64,000 bases of DNA. It comes from Anaerolineae bacterium (GTDB lineage: Bacteria; Chloroflexota; Anaerolineae; 4572-78; J111). The stretch covers positions 62,444 through 126,443 of the forward strand of contig JAHDWA010000025.1 of the NCBI GenBank assembly GCA_023382535.1, read 5' to 3'. The position numbers and the translations under genes are program-made. Positions 26,901 to 35,464 of this stretch are shown here, one piece after another. Under the pieces are notes generated by a model. The model was not told where the DNA came from, did no database searches, and was given only the letters and a program-made list of their open reading frames with translations. Positions within the stretch are counted from its first letter, which is position 1, and the number at the start of each line of letters is the position of its first letter.

Positions 26901-29627
26901 GAAACAGGGTCGGCCCTGAATCAAAGAGAGGAACGGGCGCTGGAACTGATTGGCCTGGTCTGGCACCATCCTGTTAGCAGCCAGGAGACCAGAGATAGAG
27001 CCAATCGGCTCCTGGTTGAACTGAAGGGCCGGCTTCCACCCCAAGCGGTCGCTGCGGCCCAGGAAAAAGGACGGGCCAGAATATTTGAAGAGGTGGTTGC
27101 CGAGATATTACGTGAAGGTGAGGCGCGTTCCGTTCAATTACGCGACACCCCGGTATTAGTCGGTCGGGCGCGGGAGTGGCAGCAATTGATGGCGGCCTGG
27201 CAGCGAGTTGAGCGGGGCGAAATGCACTGCGTGCTCATCTCAGGCGAAGCGGGTATCGGTAAAACCCGCCTGGCCGAAGAGCTGCAACGCTGGGCAGAGC
27301 GGCAGGGAATGACGACCGCACGCAGCCGGGCCTACGCCGCAACTCGCCACCTGGCTTATGGTCCCCTCACCAACTGGCTCCGCGGACCGCTCCAAGCGGC
27401 CTGGTCGGGGTTAGCCCCCCTGTGGCTCACCGAACTGGCCCGGCTGTTACCGGAGTTGCTCAACCAACGGCCCGACCTGCCGCCCCCACAGCCGCTCACC
27501 GACAGTTGGCAGCGGCCGCGGTTGTTCGAGGCGTTGGCTCGGGCCGTGGGGGCCGCCCGGCTGCCCTGCCTGTTAGTCCTGGATGATTTACAATGGGCTG
27601 ACGCCGAAACCCTGGAATGGTTAGGCTATCTGCTCCATTTCGAGCCGGCCGAACGACTGCTGCTGGTCGGGACAGTTCGACCGGAGGAGGTAGGAGAGGA
27701 TCATCCCCTGCTGCGGTTGCGGCAGGATCTCCGGCTGAGCGGCCGGCTGAGCGAGATGGAGCTAGGGCCGTTGGATGCCGGCGAGACGGCCCGGCTGGCC
27801 GAGCAGGTAACGGGCCAATCCTTGGCCACTGAAGTGGCTGAACGGCTGTATCGAGAAACCGCCGGTTATCCCCTGTTCATTGTCGAAATGGTCCGCGCCA
27901 ACGAGATCCAGAGCGATATTTTATCCGGCGCCCCTGAAGCGGCCGGGCCGGCCAGCAGGGTAGCGGTACCGGCCAAGATCCAGGCGGTCATCGAAGCCCG
28001 CCTGGCCCAGTTATCGCCGCCGGCCCGCGAATTGGTCAACTTGGCTGCGGTGATTGGCCGGGAGTTCAATCTTGAACTGCTGCGAGCGACCGGGTTGGCT
28101 GAGGACGAAAGCCTGGTGGCAGCCCTGGAGGAAGCCGCCCGGCGGCGAATTTTACGCGAGCAGGGGCTAACCGCCTACGACTTCAGTCACGACAAGCTGC
28201 GTGACATCGCCTATGCCGGCCTGAGTACCGCCCGGCGGCGGCTGCTGCACAGCCTGGTCGGGGGCGCGTTGGAAAAGCTGGGGGAGGATCGGCGGGTGCG
28301 GTTGAGCGACCAGTTAGCCTACCATTATGAGCGGGCCGGACTGCCCGAACCGGCCGTACGTTATTACTGGCAAGCGGCCCAGTCTGCCCGGCAGATTTGC
28401 GCCTTGCCGGAGACAATCAACTGCCTTAACCAGGGCCTGGCCTTGTTGAAAGGCTTACCGGATACGCCCGGGCGAGACCAGCAAGCCTTCAACTTCCTCT
28501 CGATGTTAGGGATCACCTTTGCCGTTCAAAAAGGGTATGCGGTCCAAGAAATGGGCGAGGCTTACCAGCAGGCGTTAGCTCTGGCTCCCTCGGTGGAAGA
28601 TCCCATCCAGGTCCGGTTCGTTCAGTTTGGCCTATATGTCTACTACCTGTCAGGCGCCGACCTACTGCACGCGCAAGAGCTGGTCCAGACTATGCTGGTG
28701 ACAGCCGAGACCAGCCAGGAGCCAACCCTCCTCCCGTTAGCTTACCTCGCCTCCGGACTGTTCCTGATGTGTCAAGGTCAGTTCGTCCAAGCCCGGGACC
28801 ACCTGGAAAAGAGTCTGGCCCAGCCAACCGACCAGGTCATTCAATACATTTCAGAATTCAGGATGATAAATATCTCTATCCTGGCATTTACCTTGTGGTG
28901 TCTGGGCTTTCCCGATCAAGCTCAGCGGGTTATGAGTTTACCGAACCAGGCCAAAGCACCAAATGATCGAGTCGCTCAAGCCGCCTTGCTGCAAGGATTA
29001 GCCTTGCTCAATCATTGTCTTAGACGGTCAGACCAGGTGCAAAGATATACCCAGGAAGGAATTCAACTGTGTCATGAATATGGATTATTCCAATACCGTG
29101 AGCTGTTTAACCTCTATGACAACTGGGTGTCACTGGTGACAGGACAAATGACCCTTGACACTGACCAAATACGCCAAACCCTGGTCAATTTCTCAACAGA
29201 GGCGGGATTAATCAACTTAAGTCGGGGTTCTATTCTTGTGGCGGAGGCCTGTGCTATTTCAGGGCAAATCAACGCTGCGCTCGATACGCTGGATGAGGCG
29301 ATTGTGTGTATCCAGCAAACTAAAGAGAATTTCCTGGAAGCTGAGATCTATCGCCTGAAGGGGGAGATGCTGCTTCGCGTTTCGAGCGTGGATCAGGTGG
29401 AGGCCGAAGGCTGTTTTCAGCACGCCCTGGCCGTCGCCCGTTCTCAACAAGCCAAATCGCTGGAACTGCGGGCGGCAATGAGTTTAAGCCGGTTGTGGCA
29501 GCGGCAAGGGAAAAATGAAGCTGCCCAACTCATGCTGGCAGAAATTTACAACAGGTTCACCGAAGGGTTCGAGACGGTTGATCTGCGAGAGGCGCAGGCA
29601 CTCTTGGAAGAACTGCAAGCAAACTGA
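23940..29627 (+). CDS. Giant SARP/BTAD regulator with two STAND ATPase modules
   Basis: 1,895 residues from ATG 23940 (GAGGGGGG just upstream; an in-frame TTG at 23862 would place the operator repeats in coding sequence). Order: OmpR-like winged helix (1-95), BTAD (100-250), first NB-ARC-type ATPase at TSFLGREMELA with Walker A GPGGIGKTR (about 321) and LLVLDNFEH, TPR helices, then a second ATPase at VLVGRAREW with Walker A GEAGIGKTR (about 1101) and LLVLDDLQWADAE, and a further long TPR array. SARP regulators bind 11-bp-spaced heptamers and activate transcription; such sites lie directly upstream and at 8763. The second half resembles a complete MalT/LuxR-type or AAA_16 signal protein, so this looks like a fusion of two sensors. 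Confidence 0.92.
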   Translation: MAHLEISLLGGLTIKRGGLPAPALASRKAEALLVYLLCTGRPHAREVLADLLWDDRSQSQALANLRVLLSSLRQALGPYVSITRQTVAFNRDSPCWLDVAELEQGIAAARAQRQGEILSAEAAVQLAQALALYRGDFLLGFYLRASQGFEEWLVTERERLRLKVIEAFYDLIAAYLNLGEYRAGIEQAKRLLQLDPLQEEGHRQLMRLLVYSGQRNAALAQYDTCRRILADELGVEPTPETTALYERIRAGELSRGTGEHTPSGAPAKGAQSEGGRGRGDFDATPQHNLPVPPTSFLGREMELAQMAELLGNPACRLLTVVGPGGIGKTRLALQAALQAPTDKIEVFRHGVHFVSLAPVSSASFLVSAIAEALNFSFYGPRDPKVQLLNYLREKNMLLVLDNFEHLLAGVGLLAEILAIAPEVKLLVTSRERLNLQGEWLFEIQGLKFPPGDKPKGIEAYSAVQLFWQSARMVRGDISLLEADKPSIAQICRLVEGMPLGVELAAAWVRTLSCAEIAQEIERSLGFLTTSLQDIPARHRSIRAVFDHSWRFLSAEEREIFRKLSVFRGGFRREAAERVAEATLPLLSRLVDKSLLRWSISGRYEIHELLRQYAAAKLEETPLEKEKVQGDHGRYYLEFLQLQMEPLWGRQQKQALAEIRAEIDNVRLAWQWAVAHGQARAMGQAVETLWLFYEIQSWYREAEATFAQAATILAGARGGVEERERDIVLGQVLGQQGWFSLRLALSGKPRELLQRSLALLRQGGAQVEMAATLYYLGVLNWVMGEYAEAQSLLQEGLDIYRERQVQRGTGLCLGVLGMVAQSRGEYLEAKCLMQQAGVVLKESGNQRWLSADLSFLSALVGASGERQEAKQLLQESLALSREIGDLWTLGISLNHLGALTYLGGAAEWPEAKRLHQQSLAIFKEIGEPWGTAVALNHLGQTTYALGELQESKQYILAALKTAMEGQVFPAALEALVGLAALLTRQPEGETGSALNQREERALELIGLVWHHPVSSQETRDRANRLLVELKGRLPPQAVAAAQEKGRARIFEEVVAEILREGEARSVQLRDTPVLVGRAREWQQLMAAWQRVERGEMHCVLISGEAGIGKTRLAEELQRWAERQGMTTARSRAYAATRHLAYGPLTNWLRGPLQAAWSGLAPLWLTELARLLPELLNQRPDLPPPQPLTDSWQRPRLFEALARAVGAARLPCLLVLDDLQWADAETLEWLGYLLHFEPAERLLLVGTVRPEEVGEDHPLLRLRQDLRLSGRLSEMELGPLDAGETARLAEQVTGQSLATEVAERLYRETAGYPLFIVEMVRANEIQSDILSGAPEAAGPASRVAVPAKIQAVIEARLAQLSPPARELVNLAAVIGREFNLELLRATGLAEDESLVAALEEAARRRILREQGLTAYDFSHDKLRDIAYAGLSTARRRLLHSLVGGALEKLGEDRRVRLSDQLAYHYERAGLPEPAVRYYWQAAQSARQICALPETINCLNQGLALLKGLPDTPGRDQQAFNFLSMLGITFAVQKGYAVQEMGEAYQQALALAPSVEDPIQVRFVQFGLYVYYLSGADLLHAQELVQTMLVTAETSQEPTLLPLAYLASGLFLMCQGQFVQARDHLEKSLAQPTDQVIQYISEFRMINISILAFTLWCLGFPDQAQRVMSLPNQAKAPNDRVAQAALLQGLALLNHCLRRSDQVQRYTQEGIQLCHEYGLFQYRELFNLYDNWVSLVTGQMTLDTDQIRQTLVNFSTEAGLINLSRGSILVAEACAISGQINAALDTLDEAIVCIQQTKENFLEAEIYRLKGEMLLRVSSVDQVEAEGCFQHALAVARSQQAKSLELRAAMSLSRLWQRQGKNEAAQLMLAEIYNRFTEGFETVDLREAQALLEELQAN

Positions 29628-29703
29628 AAGCCTTTATTAACGCTTGAGCTACGGGAGCCATGGGTTGTAACTAACAGTTCGTGGCTTGCTTTTGCCAAAT
29701 AAA

Positions 29704-29739
29704 AAGGGGTAAGAAACCCGGCCGGCTTTCACACCCCTT
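29704..29739. terminator. Hairpin between convergent genes
   Basis: AAGGGGT pairs with ACCCCTT around an inner GCCGGC-rich segment, between the end of the SARP gene and the end of the dehydratase gene. It is a plausible bidirectional terminator. The rest of 29628-29910 shows nothing recognisable. Confidence 0.4.
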
Positions 29740-29910
29740 GAAACCTATGTCAAGAAAACTACTCAGAGTCTTCCATAACAAGGCACAAGGCCAGAGGGTA
29801 GGCCGGCAAACAGCCGGTCGCTGGGCAGACCCAGGCAAGCCACCGGTTTGACTCCTTGTATGTAGATGTCGTTATAAGCAAAAAGTGGTCTCCGTGGACT
29901 GCTTTTGGTT

Positions 29911-31617
29911 CTAAAATTTAGGCTGTTTGACGGCTTGAACCGGGTCGGCCCCGCGCAGAAAATCAAAATCACAGCCAAGAGGGGCTTGTTGCACATGCTC
30001 AAGGTAGAGTTGGCCATATCCCCGCTTGAAAGCTAAGGGAGGTTTTTGCCAGGCCAACCGGCGCTTTTCTAATTCGGCCTCGCTGACATGCAGGTGGAGT
30101 TTGCGCGCCGCCAGGTCCAACTCAATCTCATCGCCCTCTTGAACCAGGGCCAGCGGCCCGCCCACGGCGCTCTCAGGCGCAACGTGCAGCACAATCGTGC
30201 CGAAGGCGGTGCCGCTCATCCGGGCGTCAGAAATACGGACCATATCGCGCACGCCTTGTTTCAGCAGTTTAGCCGGAATGGGAAAATTGCCCACTTCCGG
30301 CATCCCCGGTCCACCCACCGGCCCCACGTTTTGTAACACCAGGATATGATTTTCAGTAATCTCAAGGTCAGGGTCATTGAGGCGGGCTTGCAGGTCAGCC
30401 ATATTCCGAAACACGACCGCCTGGCCTCGATGCTGGCATAATCGAGGCGTAGCCGCAGCGTGTTTGATCACCGCGCCTTCAGGAGCCAAATTGCCCCGTA
30501 GGATCGCCAGGCCGCCTTCGGCCTGAAGCGGCTTCTCAAACGAATGGATCACCTCTGAATTATGCCAGGGAGCATCCTTTACATTGTCGGCCAGGGAAGA
30601 CCCGGTCACGGTGAGGGCTTCGCCATGCAGGAGGGGTAATAGTTGCCTCAGCACCGCCGGAATGCCGCCCGCATAAAACAAATCTTCCATTTGATAGCGG
30701 CCGATGGGCCGCAGGTTGACCAATAAGGGGGTCCGCTGGCTGATTTCATCAAAGAGAGCCAGCGGCAGAGCTATCCCCAGCCGCCCGGCGATAGCCGGCA
30801 GGTGAACAACGGCATTGGTGCTCCCTCCCAGGGCGCACAGCAGGGTGATGGCGTTTTCAAAGGCCGGCCGGGTCATAATCTGCGAGGGGCGTACGCCTGC
30901 ACGGGCCAGGGCCACTATCCGCCGCCCCGACGCCTCGGCCAGACGCAGCCGGCGAGCATCGGGAGCGGGAATTGCACCGTTGCCCGGCAAAGCCATACCC
31001 AGGGCTTCGGTGAGTGCATTCATGGTCGAGGCCGTGCCCATGACCATGCAGTGACCACTGCTGCGGACAATCCCATCTTCTATTTCCCGGTAGGTCGTTT
31101 CGTCCAGCGTTCCCGCCTGATACTCGGCGGTGAGGCGGCGACAATCGGTGCAAGCGCCCAGGATTTGGCCTTGATAGTGGCCGTCCAACATAGGGCCGCC
31201 GCTGACCACGATGGCCGGTACGTCGGCGCTGGCTGCTCCCATCAAGGCGGCGGGGACGGTCTTATCGCAGCCGACCAGCAGCACCACACCATCCAGCGGC
31301 TGGGCCCGGATCATCTCTTCGGTGTCCATCGCCGCCAGGTTGCGATACAGCATGGAGGTGGGGTGGATAAAAATATCATTCAGGGAGATGGTGGGAAATT
31401 CCAGGGGAAAGCCGCCCGCCTGCCACACCCCCCGCTTGACCGCCTCGGCCAGTTCCCGAAAATGGCGGTGGCAGTTGTTCAACTCGCTGAAGGTGTTGCA
31501 GATGCCAATCACCGGCCGGCTCAGGTCCAGATCATCGAAACCCATAGATTTGAAAAAGGCACGGTGGGTAAAGCCGGCCACCCCGCTTTCATTGAAAAAA
31601 GTTTGGCTGCGATTCAT
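29911..31617 (-). CDS. IlvD/Edd-family dehydratase, probably sugar-acid dehydratase
   Basis: 568 residues, the usual family size. Fe-S cluster and active-site landmarks: GICNTFSELNNCH, VLLVGCDKTVPA, SSGHCMVMGTASTMNAL and the C-terminal DARMSGTAFGTIVLHVAPE. The wording is nearer to pentonate dehydratases (arabonate/xylonate) than to dihydroxy-acid dehydratase of valine synthesis (impression). It starts 24 bp after the SDR gene; together they would oxidise a pentose at C1 and dehydrate the sugar acid, as in the Weimberg/Dahms routes. A lactonase and later steps are not in the window. Confidence 0.85.
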   Translation of the reverse strand: MNRSQTFFNESGVAGFTHRAFFKSMGFDDLDLSRPVIGICNTFSELNNCHRHFRELAEAVKRGVWQAGGFPLEFPTISLNDIFIHPTSMLYRNLAAMDTEEMIRAQPLDGVVLLVGCDKTVPAALMGAASADVPAIVVSGGPMLDGHYQGQILGACTDCRRLTAEYQAGTLDETTYREIEDGIVRSSGHCMVMGTASTMNALTEALGMALPGNGAIPAPDARRLRLAEASGRRIVALARAGVRPSQIMTRPAFENAITLLCALGGSTNAVVHLPAIAGRLGIALPLALFDEISQRTPLLVNLRPIGRYQMEDLFYAGGIPAVLRQLLPLLHGEALTVTGSSLADNVKDAPWHNSEVIHSFEKPLQAEGGLAILRGNLAPEGAVIKHAAATPRLCQHRGQAVVFRNMADLQARLNDPDLEITENHILVLQNVGPVGGPGMPEVGNFPIPAKLLKQGVRDMVRISDARMSGTAFGTIVLHVAPESAVGGPLALVQEGDEIELDLAARKLHLHVSEAELEKRRLAWQKPPLAFKRGYGQLYLEHVQQAPLGCDFDFLRGADPVQAVKQPKF

Positions 31618-31641
31618 CTGATTATCCAGGATTAAAGATGT

Positions 31642-32409
31642 CTAAGCCATCGCAAACCCGGCATCAACGACCAACGTTTGCCGCGTGATGGGTCTGGAGG
31701 CGTCTGAAGCCAGGAAAAGGTAAGAGGGAGCCAGGTCTTCGGGCGTAAGGTACATGGGTAGAATTTGCTGTTCCTTAAAAAGTTTAGCCTGAATCTCCGG
31801 CGTGACCATTTCCCGGAGTTGGCGTTCGGTCATCACCCAGCCGGGAGCCAGGGCATTCACCCGAATGAAATGTTGGCCCACTTCACGAGCCAGCGATCTC
31901 ACCATCCCAATAATTGCCGCTTTGGTGGCATTGTAAGCGGTGAGGTTTGGAAAAGCGATCCAGAATTGATGCGAGGTGGTCATGATGATACTGCCGCCGC
32001 CGGCCTTAATCATCCCGGGAATAAGTTCACGGCAGGTAATGAAGTAGTGCCTCACGTTAAGTTTGAAGAGATCATCCCACTGGGTCTCGCTCATTTCTAC
32101 CAAATTGTAGCGGGGATCATAGCCGGCATTGTTAATCAGTACGTTGACTGTGCCCAGCTCTTGCTGCACTTGCTTGAGCACGGCTACCAGGTGCTCGGTC
32201 TCGGTCAAGTCAACCTGGTAAAAATGAACATCACCCCCCTCAGCCCGGCATTTTTCTAACAAAGCGTGCGCGCTAGCGGCATCTTTATCCAAGATGGTGA
32301 CGCGCGAACCTTGTCTGGCAAAAGCCGGGGTAACACCCCCACCAATCCCCCCCGCGCCACCGGTAATCAAAACATGCTTGCCTTTGAGATCGTCATAGAT
32401 CACACTCAT
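31642..32409 (-). CDS. SDR-family NAD(P) dehydrogenase, probably sugar 1-dehydrogenase
   Basis: 255 residues, classical short-chain dehydrogenase. Cofactor loop TGGAGGIGGG, acidic residue in VTILDKD (favouring NAD), NNAG, catalytic Ser in IMTTSHQFW and YxxxK in YNATKAA, with the C-terminal RPITRQTLVVDAGF. Genomic pairing with a sugar-acid dehydratase suggests an aldose 1-dehydrogenase. AGAGG lies about 10 nt before ATG 32409, and a palindromic operator candidate is 43-64 bp upstream. Confidence 0.85.
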   Translation of the reverse strand: MSVIYDDLKGKHVLITGGAGGIGGGVTPAFARQGSRVTILDKDAASAHALLEKCRAEGGDVHFYQVDLTETEHLVAVLKQVQQELGTVNVLINNAGYDPRYNLVEMSETQWDDLFKLNVRHYFITCRELIPGMIKAGGGSIIMTTSHQFWIAFPNLTAYNATKAAIIGMVRSLAREVGQHFIRVNALAPGWVMTERQLREMVTPEIQAKLFKEQQILPMYLTPEDLAPSYLFLASDASRPITRQTLVVDAGFAMA

Positions 32410-32451
32410 CTTTAATTTCCTCTTAAAGGGGTTTTGTCTTTGGTTTTGACC

Positions 32452-32473
32452 AGGTCATGCGACCTGATCAGGT
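32452..32473. promoter_or_regulatory. Palindromic operator candidate for the sugar operon
   Basis: Two overlapping palindromes: AGGTC ATGC GACCT (32452-32465) and the perfect ACCTGATCAGGT (32462-32473), upstream of the SDR start codon. The form suits a dimeric repressor such as a GntR- or LacI-type protein; no such regulator is in the window. Confidence 0.4.
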
Positions 32474-32692
32474 GTTGAGAGGTGGTTTATCTTAGCCCAA
32501 AAGCGTGCTCCGGTCAAGAATGCGCTTTTTTTTCTGATTTCTTTGCCCTGATTCGGTCCTGGTACAGCAAGCGCACCTGTAAAAGAAGGTGTCGAGCCAC
32601 TGCTTTTTCAAGTCAGTCCTCTGACACTTTCGGCCATTCCTTGATTGGCCGTGACCCAGCCAGCTGGCAGACCCACATCTCTCACTAAGCGA

Positions 32693-33350
32693 GGATATAT
32701 TTGTGACCAAAATCAATCCCGCTGGGACGGCGCTGATCTATAGCACCTAATATTGGCGGCAGTGATGACGAAGGGGGTTTGGGCATCGCCCTCGACAGCA
32801 ATGACTGGGCTTATGTGACGGGCTACACTCGCAGCTACAACTTTCCTGAAGGTCACGGTGGGCAGGAATTGACCGCACAGGGTAACTTTGGCAGCGGCTA
32901 CCTCGACGGGGCCGAGGATGCTTTTGTTCTCCGGTTAAATGCCGACGGGAGCGGGCTGGATTACTGCGACTACCTGGGCGGCTGGTCTAACGAGCGCGGC
33001 CAGGACATTGCCGTGGATGCCGGGAACAAGGGGGGATGCCCGATGATTGGGAAACGAGCCACGGCCTCGACCCGCAGATCGACGATGCCGGGGGCGATCT
33101 TGATGGGGATGGATTAACTAACCTGGCCGAGTACCGAGCGAGTAGGCAACCAGATGTGGCTGACAGCGATCACGATGGGATGCCTGACGGGTGGGAGGTG
33201 TCAAATTTGCTCGATCCCTTGGCGAATGATGCCGGCAGCGATCCGGACGGGGATGGGCTGACCAATATGACGGAGTATCAGGAAGGAAGTGATCTACACC
33301 AGCCTAATACAAATCAGCCGACTTCTTATTTGCCGCTCATCAGAAAGTAG
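32693..33350 (+). pseudogene. Frameshifted SBBP-propeller / calcium-repeat secreted protein, 3' remnant
   Basis: Three pieces in different frames read as one protein. The first gives EDIFVTKINPAGTALIYST (from about 32693); a one-base shift near 32749 continues with GGSDDEGGLGIALDSNDW to GQDIAVDAGNKGG, an SBBP beta-propeller repeat. A second shift near 33036 continues as MPDDWETSHGLDP with two DxDxDG-type calcium sites (DLDGDGLTN, DPDGDGLTN) and ends SYLPLIRK at 33350. No start or signal peptide remains. It is a decayed secreted protein; two sequencing errors are the less likely alternative. Confidence 0.7.
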
Positions 33351-33446
33351 CGGACGAGGGTCTGGGACAAAGACAATACAAAATAAGTATCCACCATACA
33401 TTGAAGTTAACTGGGGTGGTCAATAGGGGATGGTTGGTGAAGTCAA

Positions 33447-34181
33447 TCATTTTACTTTCGGAAAAAACTCTACATTCTTTTCGAAGGCTTGGAGGCGCTG
33501 GCGCAACAGGTCAATGCGCCGCCACGACCGCCGCCCTAGCCGCGCTTCCGCCGCCAAAACCAGGGCTTCTGCCTGAGTGACAAGAAACGGTATCACCTGA
33601 ATGGTGGGCCACCGACAGCCATAAGTGCCATAGGTCGGGCTTTCCAGATTGACAACCCCCGCCTGGTACCCCAGCCGAATCTCGGCATTCATGTGCCCGA
33701 AAGCGGCGTGGGGGTAGCTCTGGCTGGTGTTAGACACCGGTAGGCCGGTCAAATCCCCATCCAACCGCAGTCGCTGCCCTTGTCCCTGCAGCCGTTTCAC
33801 CTCTGCCTCGAGGTAGGGCTGGCTGACCTGATCCAGGACGGCGGCCATCTGTCTCGCTTCAGTCCAACTGACCCGGCTCAACGTCTGGCTCACCCCGCTA
33901 TAGTCGGCCCAGGCCGGTTGCCCCCAGGCTTCGGCCACCGCCTGATCCTGATCCAGCGGATGAGCCACCCGGCTCATATCCTGTAAATGCCTCAATCCGG
34001 CTGAAATCGCTACTAGAAATTCCAAAACTTTGGTTTGAGGTTTGTGATGATAGTGCTTTTGTTTTAAGGGGACATGCTCCAACTGCGCGATCAAGCCGAT
34101 GTGCTCGGCAAACCAGCCCCAAACCACCAGAAAAGCATGCTGGGCGTGTTGAACGTGGATCTCTTCGTTGCTCATGACCAT
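33447..34181 (-). pseudogene. Truncated DDE-type transposase (N-terminal part)
   Basis: 244 residues, about half of a normal transposase of the IS4-like/IS1634-like kind. It contains a helical N-terminal region (KVLEFLVAISAGLRHLQDMS), PAWADYSGVSQTL, and RLRLDGDLTGLPVS, the likely first catalytic Asp. The second Asp and the Glu are missing because the frame ends at 33447 shortly after LLRQRLQAFEKN. No terminal inverted repeats or target duplication are evident. It lies between a decayed gene and a rhomboid scrap, so this is old mobile-element debris. Confidence 0.7.
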
Positions 34182-34214
34182 TCCTTGTGTCGTTGAAAAC
34201 GGTCATCAGCATAC

Positions 34215-34307
34215 TCAATTCAGTTGGTAAGGTACATAAAAATTTTGAGCCAGGCTCGCCACCAACCCGCCGAGCAAATAGAAGGCCAGGTAACGCTTCG
34301 GCCCCAT
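34215..34307 (-). pseudogene. Rhomboid-like fragment
   Basis: A 30-residue frame, MGPKRYLAFYLLGGLVASLA followed by QNFYVPYQLN, resembles the helix after the first loop of rhomboid proteases (compare GRIVYLVLYFGSGFAATAAQ in the intact rhomboid at 52087). Everything else of the gene is missing. It is probably a remnant left by insertion of the neighbouring transposase. Confidence 0.4.
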
Positions 34308-34322
34308 GACATCTTCAACATT

Positions 34323-34377
34323 GTTTACCAAATGTTCACCTGCGTTTACCGGATTAGTTACCTGATGAGGGTAGGAT
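34323..34377 (+). promoter_or_regulatory. OmpR/PhoP-type operator and promoter, BON gene
   Basis: GTTTACC (34323), GTTCACC (34334), GTTTACC (34344) and AGTTACC (34356), that is steps of 11, 10 and 12 bp, then 9 bp, then a -10-like TAGGAT (34372-34377). The same steps and distance recur at 41584-41638, 41645-41699 and 60409-60463. Start codon is 75 bp downstream. Confidence 0.75.
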
Positions 34378-34451
34378 AAGGTTGAAAGCAATCTTGCTCA
34401 ATTCATTACTGAAAGAGAATGAGAAGGAATAAATTTAGAGGAGGCGACATC

Positions 34452-35393
34452 ATGTCGGTTAAGCGACGGGACATCAAAATCGGCGCGCCGGTAGAGACGG
34501 CTGACAGCCCGCTGGGGCGGGTGAACCGGGCCGCGCTCGACCAGTTGCCAGAATATCTACCGGATCAGGAGATCAAACGGACCATTGAGCAGGCGCTGTG
34601 GAAGGATGAACTCATCCGCCTCGGCGTGTTTGCTTATACTCCAATCGAGGTCGCTGTTCGGGATGGGATAGTGACCTTAAGAGGCCACGTCAATACCAGT
34701 GCGGAGCGCCAGCGGATTCAGGAGATTGCCCAGGAGGTGCGGGGGGTGCAGGGCCTTGAGAATCGCCTGGTGGTTGACTACCAGGTAGAGGTTGCGGTTG
34801 CCCAAGCCCTCGCCCACGACCCTCGCACACGAGAACACATCGTGCAAGTCAATAGCCGGTTTGGCCACGTTTTTCTTCAGGGCCAAGTACCGAGCCTGGA
34901 GATACAGAGGGCTGCCGAGGAGGTGGCCGCAGTGCTTCAAGGGCGTGGTGTTATCAACCGGCTCCGGACCCCGGACACACCCGCCGCCCCTAGGACTGCT
35001 CTGCGGATTGTGGAGCCAAGAGTCGGCCAGGACGTATACGCCGTTAATGTCCACATCGGCCAGGTTGACAAAGTGGTTATTAGCCCCCGTTCCCGCCGGG
35101 TGTCGGCGGTGATCGTGCGGGGGAAGCTGCCTGACCCGCAGCCGGCCGATCCAAATCAGGAGCTGGAGGTGTGGCCGGAACAGGAGCGTACCGTTGTCAT
35201 CCCGGCCGAGCACGTGGACTTTGTGACGACTGCTGTCTTCCTGACGCTAACGGCGCTGGAATATGCCCACCTGCCTGATTTCAACCCCGCCGATTTCGTG
35301 AGGCCGGATGCCGCCTGGGAGCCGCCCTTCCCGTACCACCGTGAAGAGGTATTGCTCTCTTTGGAACTTTTCAAGACTTTCACCCCTACCTAA
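34452..35393 (+). CDS. Double BON-domain protein with PRC-barrel-like C-terminus
   Basis: 313 residues from ATG 34452, chosen because AGAGGAGG is 7 nt upstream (an earlier in-frame ATG at 34419 lacks one). Two BON domains: IKRTIEQALWKDELI ... VRDGIVTLRGHVNT and VAVAQALAHDPRT ... FGHVFLQGQVPS. The last 120 residues contain VGQDVYAVNVHIGQVDKVVI and VVIPAEHVDFVT, PRC-barrel-like. BON domains bind phospholipid surfaces and occur in osmotic-shock proteins such as OsmY. No signal peptide, so cytoplasmic or membrane-peripheral. Headed by the GTTTACC-type promoter. Confidence 0.85.
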   Translation: MSVKRRDIKIGAPVETADSPLGRVNRAALDQLPEYLPDQEIKRTIEQALWKDELIRLGVFAYTPIEVAVRDGIVTLRGHVNTSAERQRIQEIAQEVRGVQGLENRLVVDYQVEVAVAQALAHDPRTREHIVQVNSRFGHVFLQGQVPSLEIQRAAEEVAAVLQGRGVINRLRTPDTPAAPRTALRIVEPRVGQDVYAVNVHIGQVDKVVISPRSRRVSAVIVRGKLPDPQPADPNQELEVWPEQERTVVIPAEHVDFVTTAVFLTLTALEYAHLPDFNPADFVRPDAAWEPPFPYHREEVLLSLELFKTFTPT

Positions 35394-35464
35394 AACTACT
35401 CGAAAAACCTTCAATCTGTAGTTGGAGGTAAATCAAGCTATTGAACCAAAAGGAGCATAAACCC

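Noticed and set aside
29763..30017. 84-codon minus-strand frame overlapping the dehydratase C-terminus
   Set aside because: No ribosome site, and it overlaps a well-conserved family C-terminus.
32499..32533. AAAAGCG/CGCTTTT hairpin with T-run as a plus-strand terminator
   Set aside because: The stem is only 7 bp with weak inner pairing, and there is no plus-strand gene just upstream that needs it.
32482..32688. 68-codon plus-strand frame before the propeller remnant
   Set aside because: Cys/Arg/Ser-rich composition without family features or ribosome site.
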